Below are positions 36,401 to 48,662 of a stretch of DNA of 64,000 bases, piece by piece. Within the stretch, counting starts at the first letter, position 1; the number at the start of each line of letters is the position of its first letter. The DNA is taken from NCBI GenBank assembly GCA_035048485.1, contig CM068587.1, forward strand, positions 25,252,534-25,316,533. Direction: 5' to 3'. Under the pieces are notes generated by a model. The model saw only the letters and a list, made by a program, of their open reading frames with translations, was not told the DNA's origin and did not search any database. A program made the position numbers and the translations under genes. The DNA is from Pteria penguin. Taxonomy: Eukaryota > Mollusca > Bivalvia > Pterioida > Pteriidae.

Positions 36401-39222
36401 CTCCCTATTTTGTTTATAGTATGATCTATATATCAGTTTGTGTTTGCATTGTGCTCCCTGTAATGTTTATAGTATGATCTGTATATCAGTTTGTGTTCGC
36501 ATTGTGCTCCCTATTTTGTTTATAGTATGATCTGTATATCAGTTTGTGTTTGCATTGTGCTCCCTGTAATGTTTATAGTATGATCTGTATATAAGTTTGT
36601 GTTTGCATTGTGTTCCCTATTTTGTTTATAGTATGATCTGTATATCAGTTTGTGTTCGCATTGTGCTCCCTATTTTGTTTATAGTATGATCTGTATATCA
36701 GTTTGTGTTCGCATTGTGCTCCCTCTAATGTTTATAGTATGATCTGTATATCAGTTTGTGTTCGCACTGTGCTCCCTGTAATGTTTATAGTATGATCTGT
36801 ATATAAGTTTGTGTTCGCATTGTGCTCCCTATTTTGTTTATAGTATGATCTGTATATCAGTTTGTGTTCGCATTGTGCTCCCTATTTTGTTTATAGTATG
36901 ATCTGTATATCAGTTTGTGTTCGCATTGTGCTCCCTATTTTGTTTATAGTATGATCTGTATATCAGTTTGTGTTCGCATTGTGCTACCTGTAATGTTTAT
37001 AGTATGATCTGTATATCAGTTTGTGTTCGCATTGTGCTCCCTGTAATGTTTATAGTATGATCTGTATATCAGTTTGTGTTCGCATTGTGCTCCCTATTTT
37101 GTTTATAGTATGATCTTTATATCAGTTTGTGTTTGCATTGTGCTCCCTGTAATGTTTATAGTATGATCTGTATATCAGTTTGTGTTCGCATGGTGCTCCC
37201 TATTTTGTTTATAGTATGATCTGTATATCAGTTTGTGTTCGCATTGTGCTCCCTATTTTGTTTATAGTATGATCTGTATATCAGTTTGTGTTCGCATTGT
37301 GCTCCCTGTAATGTTTATAGTATGATCTGTATATAAGTTTGTGTTTGCATTGTGTTCCCTATTTTGTTTATAGTATGATCTGTATATCAGTTTGTGTTCG
37401 CATTGTGCTCCCTATTTTGTTTATAGTATGATCTGTATATCAGTTTGTGTTCGCATTGTGCTCCCTCTAATGTTTATAGTATGATCTGTATATCAGTTTG
37501 TGTTCGCATTGTGCTCCCTGTAATGTTTATAGTATGATCTGTATATAAGTTTGTGTTCGCATTGTGCTCCCTATTTTGTTTATAGTATGATCTGTATATC
37601 AGTTTGTGTTCGCATTGTGCTCCCTATTTTGTTTATAGTATGATCTGTATATCAGTTGGTGTTCGCATTGTGCTCCCTGTAATGTTTATAGTATGATCTG
37701 TATATCAGTTTGTGTTCGCATTGTGCTCCCTCTAATGTTTATAGTATGATCTGTATATCAGTTTGTGTTCGCATTGTGCTCCCTGTAATGTTTATAGTAT
37801 GATCTGTATATAAGTTTGTGTTCGCATTGTGCTCCCTATTTTGTTTATAGTATGATCTGTATATCAGTTTGTGTTCGCATTGTGCTCCCTATTTTGTTTA
37901 TAGTATGATCTGTATATCAGTTTGTGTTCGCATTGTGCTCCCTATTTTGTTTATAGTATGATCTGTATATCAGTTTGTGTTCGCATTGTGCTACCTGTAA
38001 TGTTTATAGTATGATCTGTATATCAGTTTGTGTTCGCATTGTGCTCCCTGTAATGTTTATAGTATGATCTGTATATCAGTTTGTGTTCGCATTGTGCTCC
38101 CTATTTTGTTTATAGTATGATCTATATATCAGTTTGTGTTTGCATTGTGCTCCCTGTAATGTTTATAGTATGATCTGTATATCAGTTTGTGTTCGCATGG
38201 TGCTCCCTATTTTGTTTATAGTATGATCTGTATATCAGTTTGTGTTCGCATTGTGCTCCCTATTTTGTTTATAGTATGATCTGTATATCAGTTTGTGTTC
38301 GCATTGTGCTCCCTGTAATGTTTATAGTATGATCTGTATATAAGTTTGTGTTTGCATTGTGTTCCCTATTTTGTTTATAGTATGATCTGTATATCAGTTT
38401 GTGTTCGCATTGTGCTCCCTATTTTGTTTATAGTATGATCTGTATATCAGTTTGTGTTCGCATTGTGCTCCCTCTAATGTTTATAGTATGATCTGTATAT
38501 CAGTTTGTGTTCGCACTGTGCTCCCTGTAATGTTTATAGTATGATCTGTATATAAGTTTGTGTTCGCATTGTGCTCCCTATTTTGTTTATAGTATGATCT
38601 GTATATCAGTTTGTGTTCGCATTGTGCTCCCTATTTTGTTTATAGTATGATCTGTATATCAGTTGGTGTTCGCATTGTGCTCCCTGTAATGTTTATAGTA
38701 TGATCTGTATATCAGTTTGTGTTCGCATTGTGCTCCCTATTTTGTTTATAGTATGATCTGTATATCAGTTTGTGTTTGCATTGTGCTCCCTGTAATGTTT
38801 ATAGTATGATCTGTATATCAGTTTGTGTTCGCATTGTGCTCCCTGTAATGTTTATAGTATGATCTGTATATCAGTTTGTGTTCGCATTGTGCTCCCTGTA
38901 ATGCTTATAGTATTATCTGTATATCAGTTTGTGTTCGCATTGTGCTCCCTATTTTGTTTATAGTATGATCTGTATATAAGTTTGTGTTCGCATTGTGCTC
39001 CCTCTAATGTTTATAGTATGATCTGTATATCAGTTTGTGTTTGCAATGTGCTCCCTCTAATGTTTATAGTATGATCTGTATATAAGTTTGTGTTCGCACC
39101 GTGCTCCCTATTTTGTTTATAGTATGATCTGTATATCAGTTTGTGTTCGCATTGTGCTCCCTGCAATGTTTACAGTATGATCTGTATATCAGTTTGTGTT
39201 CGCATTGTGCTCCCTATTTTTG
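33484..39222 (+). repeat. 53-bp satellite, about 108 tandem copies
   Basis: Unit: TTTATAGTATGATCTGTATA, then TCAGTTTGTGTTCGCATTGT, then GCTCCCTGTAATG. Common variant positions are CTGTAATG, CTATTTTG or CTCTAATG, ATCAG or ATAAG, and TTCGC or TTTGC. Rare variants recur at exact multiples of 53: CATGG at 37189 and 38196, and GTTGGT at 37651 and 38658, are both 1007 apart (19 units). The array is intergenic between the KY-like gene and the LTR element. Confidence 0.95.
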
Positions 39223-39830
39223 TTTGTGTGCTCAGCATATTGTTAAGTGTTCATTTGGTATTGTCTGTACTGTTTTGTGTTCATAGTATTCGTTTTATAA
39301 TGTTTAGTGTTCACAGAGTGATGTTCCTATTGTTTAGTGTTTTCGTGTATTCTTTGTATTATAAAGTGTTCATAGTATGTTCTCAATATCGTTTCATTTT
39401 ATAGTGTGCTCTTTGTACTGTTTAGTATTCATACAGTGCTCTCTACTGTTTACTGTTCACTATGCGCTCTCTACATAGTTTTATGTCAAAAGTGCGTTCT
39501 CATTTCTTTTTTCATTTCATAGAGTGCTCTTCGTGTTACTTAGTGTTCATATGTCGCTTTATTGCTTAGGATACTCTACTGGACTATGGTTATAATAAGA
39601 GCTATATATCGTTTAGTTTTTATACTGTGCTCCCTCATGATGTTCACACTATGCTCTCTACATTGCTAAGTGTGCAAGGTGTGCTCTCTGTATTGCTTGT
39701 GTTTTCTTGAACTCTTTATGTTGTTTAGTGTTCACAGTAAGATATACGTATTGTTCAGTGCTTACAGATGTCTCTTTATAACATTTAGTATTTATAGCGT
39801 GCTCTCTATATTCCCTCATCAAATTATGCA
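39223..39830 (+). repeat. Degenerate monomeric repeat flanking the 53-bp satellite (right)
   Basis: Same kind of loose 28-30 base units as 33050-33483 (for example TAAGTGTTCATTTGGTATTG and TTTAGTGTTCACAGAGTGA). This gives the array monomeric edges and a homogenised core. Confidence 0.6.
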
Positions 39831-40390
39831 TATAGGTTTATCTGTTATGTTACAGTACACATAAATATAAACACTTCCATCATATCAAGTTTGAATAAAA
39901 TCAATCGAATGGAATGAGAAATTGAAAATTTACGATGCAGCACACCATATGAATACTCGTCACTCTTCAAAACGTGCGCGGATTTCTCTACATCGTCATA
40001 CAAACACAAAGCAAGTGTTTGAATTAAGAATCTGATGAAACGAGAGAGCAAAATTCAGATACAAATAAATTCATTCCATAGACTGAATCTCGTCTTACAA
40101 ATAAATATTTTGGCACCAATAGTGTTAAAATATTTGTTATTTTACTTAAGTAAATGAATTCTAACACCAGAATCTGTTGGTGGTCACTGCACTTAGGTAC
40201 ATGTAGAGTGATTAATCTCATGGTGTTATTTGTTACCGTCATCAATATTTCATAGAGTAACAATAAATCTCGATTCCAAGTATGTTTTGCAGCTAGAACT
40301 TAGTGCATGTATTCAAAGTATGTTCATAGTGTATGATTTATATGTTCTTATGTAATTGTCATAATAATTCATCTGATCACACATGCTGAA

Positions 40391-40393
<3 letters not shown>

Positions 40394-40442
<49 letters not shown>
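40394..40442 (+). repeat. (GA)n microsatellite
   Basis: Uninterrupted GA repeat of about 24 units. Confidence 0.95.
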
Positions 40443-40445
<3 letters not shown>

Positions 40446-40524
40446 TTAATAAACTTACATATTCCCTATTGGTAAATTCTACACTTACCCAATGTAGTTT
40501 TTGATATCACTTCAATACATGTAC

Positions 40525-40690
40525 AGCTGGTCGGTTACAACAGCGTGGTTGATTCGGAATCGAATTGTTTGGGGATCGAATCCTCGATTGTTCCTTTAGT
40601 TTGACTTTAATATTAGACTTGGGATCTGTTATGTTCTCGGACGAGTCCGTACCTACGGCATATCCTTAAGTTTGTGTCTGCTATTTTCGT
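40525..40690 (+). mobile_element. tRNA-like segment, probable SINE head
   Basis: GGGGATCGAATCCTC is close to the T-arm/B-box consensus GGTTCGANTCC. An arm TTGATTCGGAATCGA precedes it and could form an anticodon-type stem with loop TTCGGAA. Downstream TTCTCGGACGAGTCCG resembles the TTTCGGATGAGACG body motif of the SINEs at 23.2-23.9 kb. The acceptor stem is not convincing, so a functional tRNA gene is unlikely. Confidence 0.35.
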
Positions 40691-42716
40691 GCCACCACTG
40701 AAACCTGAACGAACAACCAGTTGCACTCAAACTGACGACTCCAACTGTTACCTGTATGGCGTACACGACCAGGTGTGCATTGTACTATTGAAATCTTTAA
40801 ATCTTACCGACAATGACCAAGTCAAAATCTACAGAGTATTTATATTACACATGTATATCGATTAAACCGTGTTGTGTTGCCATCACCTTTGGCTGTTCCA
40901 ATTTTTAAGACGATTATGGATTTAACTTTTTAGTTAGTCGAGTAAACAATGTACTGCTTGGTAACTCTTTGTACATCGCCGAAATAATTGATTCAAGAGG
41001 TTTGTTGAAAACATGTACCACGTACATTAACATAATTATCTTACAAGAAGTTTGGATATTTTCATAATATTTTCTTAGGAAACATAATTAAAGCGGTGTT
41101 TACGTGATTCTAGTAGTAATAATGATAATAATGATATTAAAATAAAATAATAATAAAAATAATGACATACAACTGATAATATTAATTTATCATCAAAGAA
41201 CATAACCAAAATAAAAACACCCCCTCCCAAAAAAATTGCGTGTGGTATACTACCTATAAACAGTTCACAATGGGTACCGGAGTAGGAGGAAAACGCTGCA
41301 CCTTTCACAGCGAAAATGCCCGATATTTTGACAAGTAACACTAAAACATTCTTGGTAAGAGTCAGCGGGGGGAGTCAATGGTCAGGTAACGAACGAACTC
41401 ATCTCAAAACCTATCTGTCAAGTCCGTATTCGTATCTCAGACGGGCGAGAGGGAAGGACTGACAAAGTGCCCTCCAAAGACCGATTACCTGTAAGCAAAT
41501 AAAGGGTTTTTCAGCATTGACCACTGGTCAACATCATGAAAAAAAAACCCAAAAATCTATCAGCAAATTACAAAGGTGGAGGGACGTAAACGTTAAAAGG
41601 CATTGCAGAATTGCGAACAAAATGTTGGTTTACTGTAACCCGATAGCAGGAAGGAGGGAAACCGGAAATCCGAGAACACAATCGTCTTTGTTACTTCAAG
41701 ATAAATCCGATACCTCAATTATTACATTGTGCACATTATGAATTATGAGGAGCAGTATACATTATTCTGGTATATTACAAGTAAGAATTGCAGTCCTCAG
41801 TGGATGTTAAAACAAGGTGACATTTACCGAGCATCTCTAGAGATTAACGGACCCCCCCCCCCCCCCCAATCCCTATTTCCTCAAGTGCAGATACACTACC
41901 AACTGAACCGATATCCAAATTCGTTATTCGTATGACCCAGTCTATTACACATACTACTATTACGATAATTTTATATCGGCGGGTTCTGAAATTATTAAAC
42001 GCCTTCGACATTGACAGTATGACCCCGAGATCATCGCTAAGACCATAGGTCTTGCATTGGGGTCCTCTACAACCCAATGCAGACTTTTACTTGAGCGTTG
42101 CACGCTGACTATCAGGGCGGTGGAAACTCTAAGACGGGCCTTGTTCAAACCGTTTTAGAGGAGACAGGGTCCTGATCCTCGTCCCCTCTGACTGTTAGTC
42201 GAGACTCCTACTAATCAAGGATCTGAGCTCGCTAACAGACGGGAAGAACACGGTTTACTTATGTTGATGTCGCCTTACATATTTTTGATAGCAACATATT
42301 ATTCTATAAACGTTTCGTGTGTAATAAATTTTTATGACCTCTCTCTTTAGAAACCTGTTGATCATTGTTCTCTATATGGAGGATTATTCATAAATTTTTA
42401 AATGTGTCCTTTGATTGTGCTGCTTTTGCGATGAGTGGAAAGGTGGGCGCCCGTAAACCGATTAACCATACCAATTAAGTGACGTGTGTTACTTCAATTG
42501 ACCGTCCTAAGTCGTTATCGTAACCGCAGCACAATCGAATATTTTTGTAATGTCGTTTTCCCCTGTATATTATACTCAATCTTCAAAGCAGAGTTACGAT
42601 CCTTGCACTCCCTTTAATCTCTGCCAACTACTGAAAGTAGTCCCTAGTCAGAAGGCAGAAAATATAAACTGTTTTGCGTGTTTTTGGAAAAAATGTCATC
42701 GTATTCAAATTATCTG

Positions 42717-42860
42717 CGCCAACGAGGCTGCTGCAATAATCTGTCCTAAATCCACAACAAGTTGATCAGCTAGCACAAATGGGTTTATTCGAGGAAAAAG
42801 CGTGATACACAGACAACTCGTACAAAAGACAATTCAATATAACTAATTACACAAATGGCG
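42717..42860 (-). repeat. 3' LTR of the retrotransposon
   Basis: 144 bp, ends CGCC...GGCG rather than the usual TG...CA. Minus-strand AATAAA (near 42788) is the likely polyadenylation signal. The preceding internal sequence (42861-42892) is, on the minus strand, an A-rich run followed by GAAAAGGTGG, the candidate polypurine tract. Confidence 0.9.
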
Positions 42861-43137
42861 TTACCACCTTTTCTTTTTTTTTTTTTTTTTTAGAAACAAA
42901 AGTTTATGTCTGTATACTACTTGTATATAGTCATGATGAATATGCTTTTAAATCAAGTTCAAAATGTCTTTGAGCATTGTCTTTACACCGTGAATATTCT
43001 AAGAGAGAAATGAATTATGTTAACTTATTAACCACAACAACAAATTGGCATGTCAATGAAATGAGAATACCTTCACAGGAAAGACTATCCTCAGGTATTG
43101 GGGATTATTATGCCCCTCACACACATATGAACACACA

Positions 43138-44796
43138 TCAGTAAAGATCGTAACCACTTAGATGCACTGGTTTCTTTCGCACACGTTCCGAACGTCGGAG
43201 GCTTGGAGTGGGAGGAATGCATATTTGTGGAGACCTAGAGCATCGCTCTGTGTCATCATGGGTGGGTGGGTCGGAAATGACGGCAGGTATGTTAGGTGGA
43301 GGAGGCGGAAGAGGAGATTGTTCGGGAGGAACTTCGGGACATTTATCTTCGCGAACTTGTGAGGAGGTGTCCTCTTCCTCGTCCGACGAGTCGTGAGCAA
43401 AATAGCTTGGATCCGCAGGAAACGGTATACGATACGCATCACTTTGTCGGACACGATAAGACAACTGCCGAAGCTGAGAGCCTGTGAATTTTCGGATGTT
43501 ACACCATACACCATCTATGGCGGTCACGAGATAACGGTTACGGCCTGCTGATTTATTACGGTCAGAGTATAGGTAGACAAGGTCTCCTATACGAAGATTA
43601 GATGTAACTGGATGTGAACTTTGTGGGGCTTTCGAAGCCATGCTATGCGGGTGGTTTTCCTTTCGCATTTCATGCTGTTTCAAGATTAGGTTTCTGTCTT
43701 CAATGGGGAGTTGCTTATTCGTGAACTGGTCTCTTTGCGTAAACATTTCGCGAGATGATAATCCTCTACAACGGATCCTAGCGTTAAGTCCTGCAGTAGC
43801 TAATGCAAGCGAGAGCGGAGACACAAAACGGCACCCGGGATCGCGGCGCAAAAGTTCTTCTTCTAGTTCCTGAACACCTCTTTCAGCGACAGGGTTCTTG
43901 TTTTGATTTTTATGTCTACCTACTTCGATCGAAATGCGATGTTTAGACAAAAGTTGGTCATTGACAAGGGCGGCAAATCCTGGTGCGGGATCAGTGCGGA
44001 TAACGGCGAACGGGCCATCGAGCGGTATCAGGCTAGAACACAACGAGAGTAAAGTATCACGGAGTGTTGTTTTTTGCTCATCTGGAATGAGAGCACACAC
44101 GGTGTATGAAGTAACACATTCTCGCAAGAGCAGTATAAGCTGTTTCTCTCTGCGTATGACGTCAGCAGCAAAGGATGTACCGATGGCTTCTGGAGGATCG
44201 CAGGTTGTTTGAGGTATCTCGATATTAGGGCATTTCTGAAGAGATAAGCATGTATGGCAGTTAGCGCTCGCTTTGTCAATTGCCATATCTATGTCAAGTG
44301 CGTGAAAATAGCGCTTGCAAACCGTCTTGAGTTGGTGAGAAGAAGGATGATCCAGCTTCAGGTGTAAGGACATTATAAGACCAGGCAAGACCTGTCGTGG
44401 AACTATGATACGGACTTGGTTCTGTTTAAACGGGTCACAACTTCTTGTTACGAGAAGACCATCCTTGTCGATGGTTGCCACTTGTAAGTAACGCTTAACA
44501 TCTTTGACGTTAGTCAACCTGCGAGACGGTCGTGTGCCCTGTTTGAGATGGGCGTGAGTACGCCGCAAATCTGGGCATTCCGCTTGAATTTGAAACCACG
44601 CAGAGCGACTCGTGTAAGGTAGACGAGCGGTTCCGTCGACAAAGTCCTTAAAGGTGACTGGGCGTACAACGGCAGTCTCCGACTGACGAACGAAAGTGCA
44701 TATCTGGCACGAAGACTCGAGGACACTCCGGAGCGTTGCGACTTGCGTGATCGGAGGGTAATATAGACATCCCCCGAACGTGTCGAATAGATACAT
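43138..44796 (-). CDS. Retrotransposon integrase segment of Pol
   Basis: An HHCC zinc-binding motif (H...H then CHTC) around residues 145-185, then a DDE core: Asp in FAADV, Asp in RTDPAPGF, Glu in [16 protein letters not shown]-terminal DNA-binding part ([20 protein letters not shown]) and an acidic/proline-rich, then basic tail ([10 protein letters not shown]) follow, and the frame stops 278 bases before the 3' LTR. The start shown lies inside the RNase H overlap and is not a real initiator. Confidence 0.9.
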   Translation of the reverse strand: MYLFDTFGGCLYYPPITQVATLRSVLESSCQICTFVRQSETAVVRPVTFKDFVDGTARLPYTSRSAWFQIQAECPDLRRTHAHLKQGTRPSRRLTNVKDVKRYLQVATIDKDGLLVTRSCDPFKQNQVRIIVPRQVLPGLIMSLHLKLDHPSSHQLKTVCKRYFHALDIDMAIDKASANCHTCLSLQKCPNIEIPQTTCDPPEAIGTSFAADVIRREKQLILLLRECVTSYTVCALIPDEQKTTLRDTLLSLCSSLIPLDGPFAVIRTDPAPGFAALVNDQLLSKHRISIEVGRHKNQNKNPVAERGVQELEEELLRRDPGCRFVSPLSLALATAGLNARIRCRGLSSREMFTQRDQFTNKQLPIEDRNLILKQHEMRKENHPHSMASKAPQSSHPVTSNLRIGDLVYLYSDRNKSAGRNRYLVTAIDGVWCNIRKFTGSQLRQLSYRVRQSDAYRIPFPADPSYFAHDSSDEEEDTSSQVREDKCPEVPPEQSPLPPPPPNIPAVISDPPTHDDTERCSRSPQICIPPTPSLRRSERVRKKPVHLSGYDLY

Positions 44797-45430
44797 GAAA
44801 CTGACTGGCAGTAGAAAGGAATGTCAGAACTCGAGGGCTGGCAGAAAATTCTCCTCGACACAGTTTTTCAAATGCCTGTACGCATGGCTTGCTGTCTGTC
44901 AGTACGCACGTTTTATTACAGGACTGTATAATATAGGGCGCGAAGTGTTTCACAGCTGCCGCGATAGACAAAGCCTCCACCTCACAGGGAAGCCAGGTCA
45001 TCTGTCTGCCACGTAATTTGGCGCTAAAGAATCCGCCCAGCAACATTTTAGAATTTCTTCCGATGTATAACGTAGCGCCAAGCCCATGCTGTTTTACTGA
45101 TCCGTCAGTAACGATCCATAATTGGTCGCTTACTCGGGGTAGCGCAATAGTTTTATGGTGTTTCAACGCATCGCGCGCTCGATGGAAATGCTCAGTAAGC
45201 TCATCGGACCAAGCAATAAGTTCTTTAGAGTCTTTTCCGGCGACTTCACTCTCTAAGGGGGCAACGAGATAAGCGGAATCTGGTATGACACGACTTAGTA
45301 TTCGGAACGCTCCAATAAACGAACGTAAACCGGTGACATTTGATGGGCGGTCACAGGATGATAGGGTCGATATGCGGTGCGGGCTTGCTCGGATTGTACC
45401 ATTGCTCCAAATCCAACCGAGAATAGATAT
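44648..45430 (-). CDS. Retrotransposon connection and RNase H segment of Pol
   Basis: Follows the RT in a shifted frame from about 45440. RNase H acidic residues are visible in TDGS, CEVEAL, LTDSKPC and SDHASRN. The homologous reading leaves this frame near 44720, where it passes to the integrase frame. The tail after NAPEC is probably not translated product. Confidence 0.85.
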   Translation of the reverse strand: MSILGWIWSNGTIRASPHRISTLSSCDRPSNVTGLRSFIGAFRILSRVIPDSAYLVAPLESEVAGKDSKELIAWSDELTEHFHRARDALKHHKTIALPRVSDQLWIVTDGSVKQHGLGATLYIGRNSKMLLGGFFSAKLRGRQMTWLPCEVEALSIAAAVKHFAPYIIQSCNKTCVLTDSKPCVQAFEKLCRGEFSASPRVLTFLSTASQFHVSIRHVRGMSILPSDHASRNAPECPRVFVPDMHFRSSVGDCRCTPSHL

Positions 45431-46221
45431 CTCCTTCGCGCTATGACTGTCTTAGACGCGCTAAGATTCAAATTGCACGACCTGAGAGCACTCAACAGAT
45501 CTTGCCAGTTGCGTAAAAGTTCGGATGGCGTGTTGCCTCCACAGTATAGGTCATCAGCTAGTTTCACGACAGTACCTTTTGCGATTAGATCTCCAAGAAC
45601 TCTGCACATGAGTTCTTCGAGGGCCGTTTCAGACCCTGGCATACCCATTGCGCACCGAGTATAAACGCGAACTCCTTTGAAAGGCGTCACTGTGCCGCAA
45701 TATTTCATAGAACTCCTCGATAATGGGATTTGGTGAAAGGCTTTGGTAAGGTCTGTTGTGATGATGTAAGGCCACTGCGCAATTTGTCTTAATATACTAT
45801 CCACATCCGGCATAAGTGACGGCTGGGGTTTTGCATAACGTCCGACATCGGCGAACGCAGTAACCAAGCGGAAACCACCACTTGGTTTTTTCACCAAGAA
45901 TGAAGGGTTGAGGTACTCTACTGAGACGCCAACATCTTCGGGACGCTTGAAAACTCCGATACGTTCGAGCTCGTCGAATTTGTCCTGTAATTCCTGCAGC
46001 TGACCTCTAGAATACTGGGGTAAACGGCCTTTACGTTGGGGAGGCTGTACAGGTCCCCATATTAACAATAGCCTCGAAAGGTCCCACTGCCCCATTATAG
46101 CCAGTGAATGAAGGATTAAATACATCATCAAACTCCTGTAATGTAGACCGGAATTTGGAGACAATATCACTAGGTAAATGCTTATCCGAATCCACCCGGA
46201 CGGAATTAGAAAATGGCACAC
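45295..46221 (-). CDS. Retrotransposon reverse transcriptase segment of Pol
   Basis: Carries conserved RT blocks: a proline-rich start ([10 protein letters not shown]), [27 protein letters not shown], and the catalytic box as LADDLYCGG in place of the usual Y-x-D-D. Similarity is convincing between about 46054 and 45442. Outside these points the homologous reading lies in the other frame, so the segment is bounded by frame breaks. Confidence 0.9.
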   Translation of the reverse strand: MCHFLIPSGWIRISIYLVILSPNSGLHYRSLMMYLILHSLAIMGQWDLSRLLLIWGPVQPPQRKGRLPQYSRGQLQELQDKFDELERIGVFKRPEDVGVSVEYLNPSFLVKKPSGGFRLVTAFADVGRYAKPQPSLMPDVDSILRQIAQWPYIITTDLTKAFHQIPLSRSSMKYCGTVTPFKGVRVYTRCAMGMPGSETALEELMCRVLGDLIAKGTVVKLADDLYCGGNTPSELLRNWQDLLSALRSCNLNLSASKTVIARRRYLFSVGFGAMVQSEQARTAYRPYHPVTAHQMSPVYVRLLERSEY

Positions 46222-47995
46222 GAACCTGACTATCTGTTACAGAGGCAGGCTTGGCTACAACTGCAGAATCTTCCTCCAAAATTAGTTGGTCGTCGAAAGA
46301 GTGGGTAAGGCGAATTTGGCAGAAATGTTGGTTTTTCTTTATGTGCTGGGGAAAGGATGACATATTGGGGATGCGTAATTTACCATTGACGCTAGTGACC
46401 ATCATAGGTGAAATCCATCGATCATGCGGTGGAAAATCAGTGCGGGGTTCAAGTGCGAATGTACATCCTGACTGTGGCAAGTGTTTGGGTACATCTACTT
46501 CAACGAAGCTGCCTGGCCACACTGTCGTCAAGTTTGGAGCACGCAAAACATCAGCTCTGCATACTGAATGACGCATAGCCTGCGTTTGACGAGATGGGTA
46601 AGTATAGACGTGATTATCTCCAATGTGGATTTCCTGTTTTGCTGGTCGAATGGCAATGTCATTGTATTTCATACATGGAATTCCCACTAGCACATCCACA
46701 TCCAAGTTTTCCACAGCAAGTCCTTCAAAATAAATTTTATGTTTGTCGTAAACGAAAACGGTACGTACCTCACCAACAACTTTTAGGTGTGAAGTCCCAT
46801 CAGCCTGACGAACCGCTTGTGTGCCTTTACTAATTGTAACCCCAAGATACTGAGCACAGGAAGTACGCATCATGCTGCCAGTTGCACCAGAATCAATTGT
46901 CAGCCTTACTGTATCATGGCCGTGGAAAACATCTAAATATGGTGACTGTTCGATTTCTACGCGGTTTACTGAATGAGTGTCATTTTCCTTTGTGTCAATA
47001 GTGGCTGCGGGTTTGTTCAAGCTATTCTCATACGTATAATCTTCGCACTCCGACTCTATCTCACAGGCATCATAGATGCTTGAAATGTGGCGAGCCTTCA
47101 TTAAGTACTTTCTATCATCTGCAGGTAGAAATACACATTTACTTAGGTAGTGTGTAAACGGCCGACCAGCGGTTTTGCATAGGGGGCAAGATGGAGTATG
47201 CCCAGGTCCCTTACTTGTAGACTTAGGAATAAGAGAATTACGTTTTACATGGTGAGAGGTAACAAATGATCTCATAACTTTGGCGTTTTCGGCGTTGTGT
47301 AGTTCTTCAAGGAGTGAATCAATAGCATGCGAGATTTCTGGGCGAATGGAGGCTAAGGAGCGTGAACGGAGCTCCGTACCATATCTCTGTTTGATTAGTT
47401 TGGGGAGGTCTTCATGTATAAGCTTCAGCCAAGTGAGTACAGCGATATTTTCCAGGGTTGGCGTAAGTTCCTCCTCTTCGGTCACTACTTTACCGTGATG
47501 GTTTATACCAGAATCGGGACCCAAGAGGTTGTCCTCTATAAAGGCCATAATGCGCTGATAAAGGTCCTCCGGTCTTTCGTCTGGTTGGAACTTTATATTA
47601 GCAAAATCCAGAAAATGGGCTCCGGAAGATTGAAAGCCATAATGAAGGCGAATAGACTGCCAAATACTATCAACTGAAGTCGAATTCTTTACTATTGTAT
47701 TTCGTGAAATGATAGGGGCATAGTTTGCGATCTGTCCCAAGAACATTTCAAGTAGGGTGACCTTTTGCTCTTTAGTACGACGGTTGGCCTCAGGTACAGG
47801 ATGAGCATCGTCAGCAAACCCACGATGAGGAGACTGCTTGGACTTCTTCTCCCACGTAACACCACTAACCAAGAAAGGGGCAAAATTGCTATCCAGTGTA
47901 AGAGTATATACTAAGTTTTGACGCCAGGATTCGAACGAGGTTATGGTCTCTGTTTTTGTGAGACTCCACTGTTTGGGAGCACGTATGGATGCCAT
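46031..47995 (-). CDS. Retrotransposon Gag-protease (654 aa frame)
   Basis: ATG in a strong context (ACCATGG), 213 bases after the 5' LTR. Gag-like N-terminal half; a CX2CX8HX4C zinc knuckle (CPLC...H...C) near residue 275; an aspartic protease with DSGATGS at about residue 370. The frame runs on past the protease into the linker before reverse transcriptase and stops there, where the reading frame changes inside a run of four G (46055-46058). Confidence 0.9.
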   Translation of the reverse strand: MASIRAPKQWSLTKTETITSFESWRQNLVYTLTLDSNFAPFLVSGVTWEKKSKQSPHRGFADDAHPVPEANRRTKEQKVTLLEMFLGQIANYAPIISRNTIVKNSTSVDSIWQSIRLHYGFQSSGAHFLDFANIKFQPDERPEDLYQRIMAFIEDNLLGPDSGINHHGKVVTEEEELTPTLENIAVLTWLKLIHEDLPKLIKQRYGTELRSRSLASIRPEISHAIDSLLEELHNAENAKVMRSFVTSHHVKRNSLIPKSTSKGPGHTPSCPLCKTAGRPFTHYLSKCVFLPADDRKYLMKARHISSIYDACEIESECEDYTYENSLNKPAATIDTKENDTHSVNRVEIEQSPYLDVFHGHDTVRLTIDSGATGSMMRTSCAQYLGVTISKGTQAVRQADGTSHLKVVGEVRTVFVYDKHKIYFEGLAVENLDVDVLVGIPCMKYNDIAIRPAKQEIHIGDNHVYTYPSRQTQAMRHSVCRADVLRAPNLTTVWPGSFVEVDVPKHLPQSGCTFALEPRTDFPPHDRWISPMMVTSVNGKLRIPNMSSFPQHIKKNQHFCQIRLTHSFDDQLILEEDSAVVAKPASVTDSQVRVPFSNSVRVDSDKHLPSDIVSKFRSTLQEFDDVFNPSFTGYNGAVGPFEAIVNMGTCTASPT

Positions 47996-48208
47996 GGTAA
48001 GTGGGTAGTACTAATACTGTCAAACTATTAGTGGAAATAACAATGTATTACGTTAGGACAAACTCACGGTGACGTTTTTGTCACGGATTGCAACACTCAG
48101 CACGAGTTGCCTCTGACTATGGAACATTGAAGCACGTCAGAGTCCATAAGTGTATGTTTTCTTCACCACTACAGAGAGGAGAGTAGGTTCTTTCAAACGC
48201 TGCCACCA

Positions 48209-48352
48209 CGCCAACGAGGCTGCTGCAATAATCTGTCCTAAATCCACAACAAGTTGATCAGCTAGCACAAATGGGTTTATTCGAGGAAAAAGCGTGATAC
48301 ACAGACAACTCGTACAAAAGACAATTCAATATAACTAATTACACAAATGGCG
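48209..48352 (-). repeat. 5' LTR of the retrotransposon
   Basis: Identical to 42717-42860. Internal sequence begins immediately with TGGTGGCAGCG (48198-48208, minus strand), complementary to a tRNA 3' end CGCTGCCACCA; tRNA-Leu is the closest match I can suggest, tentatively. Confidence 0.9.
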
Positions 48353-48662
48353 CTGGGCAAAAATTAGACAAAGATAGTGTTATTGACAAACTGTATTACA
48401 TAAGTTCGCTGATTTGTACGCTGAGAAAATATAGTGTGGTATAAATTCGGGGTTTAGTTCTTGTAGAAGCCCGATTAAATTTCAATGTAACATGGTAAAT
48501 GCTCTAAATTTAACTAATAAAGCCACTGAAGACCAAGTCATATCGTCTAGAGGCAAAACTCGATTTTACAAGAATCTTGTAAAAGCTGAGACGTTGGCAA
48601 GGGTGTGTGTGGATTGTAAAAGAACGACAACTCTTCTTTGGAGATTGTATTCTACTATTATC

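Larger units (their letters stand above)
39831..42716. other. Sparse intergenic stretch
   Basis: No exon recognised. It contains a (GA)n microsatellite (40394-40442), a tRNA-like segment (about 40525-40600), an AT-rich (AATAAT)n patch near 41120-41165 and a run of 16 C (41852-41867). Confidence 0.5.
42717..48352 (-). mobile_element. LTR retrotransposon, full length (5636 bp), probably Ty3-like
   Basis: Two 144-bp LTRs (42717-42860 and 48209-48352) identical at every base flank gag-protease, reverse transcriptase, RNase H and integrase in that order on the minus strand. This order excludes Copia and fits Ty3 or BEL. A primer-binding site (TGGTGGCAGCG) directly follows the 5' LTR and a purine-rich tract precedes the 3' LTR. 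Identical LTRs mean a very recent insertion. The pol region is divided over several frames by single-base breaks. There is no envelope gene. Confidence 0.93.

Noticed and set aside
33484..39222. CRISPR-like array
   Set aside because: The whole unit is repeated with no unique spacers, and the context is a eukaryotic genome.
40525..40600. Functional tRNA gene
   Set aside because: The T-arm is plausible but no proper acceptor stem closes it, and the downstream sequence is SINE-like.
43158..45272. Several overlapping frames on both strands in the LTR element
   Set aside because: Shadows of the integrase, RNase H and RT frames without their own domains.
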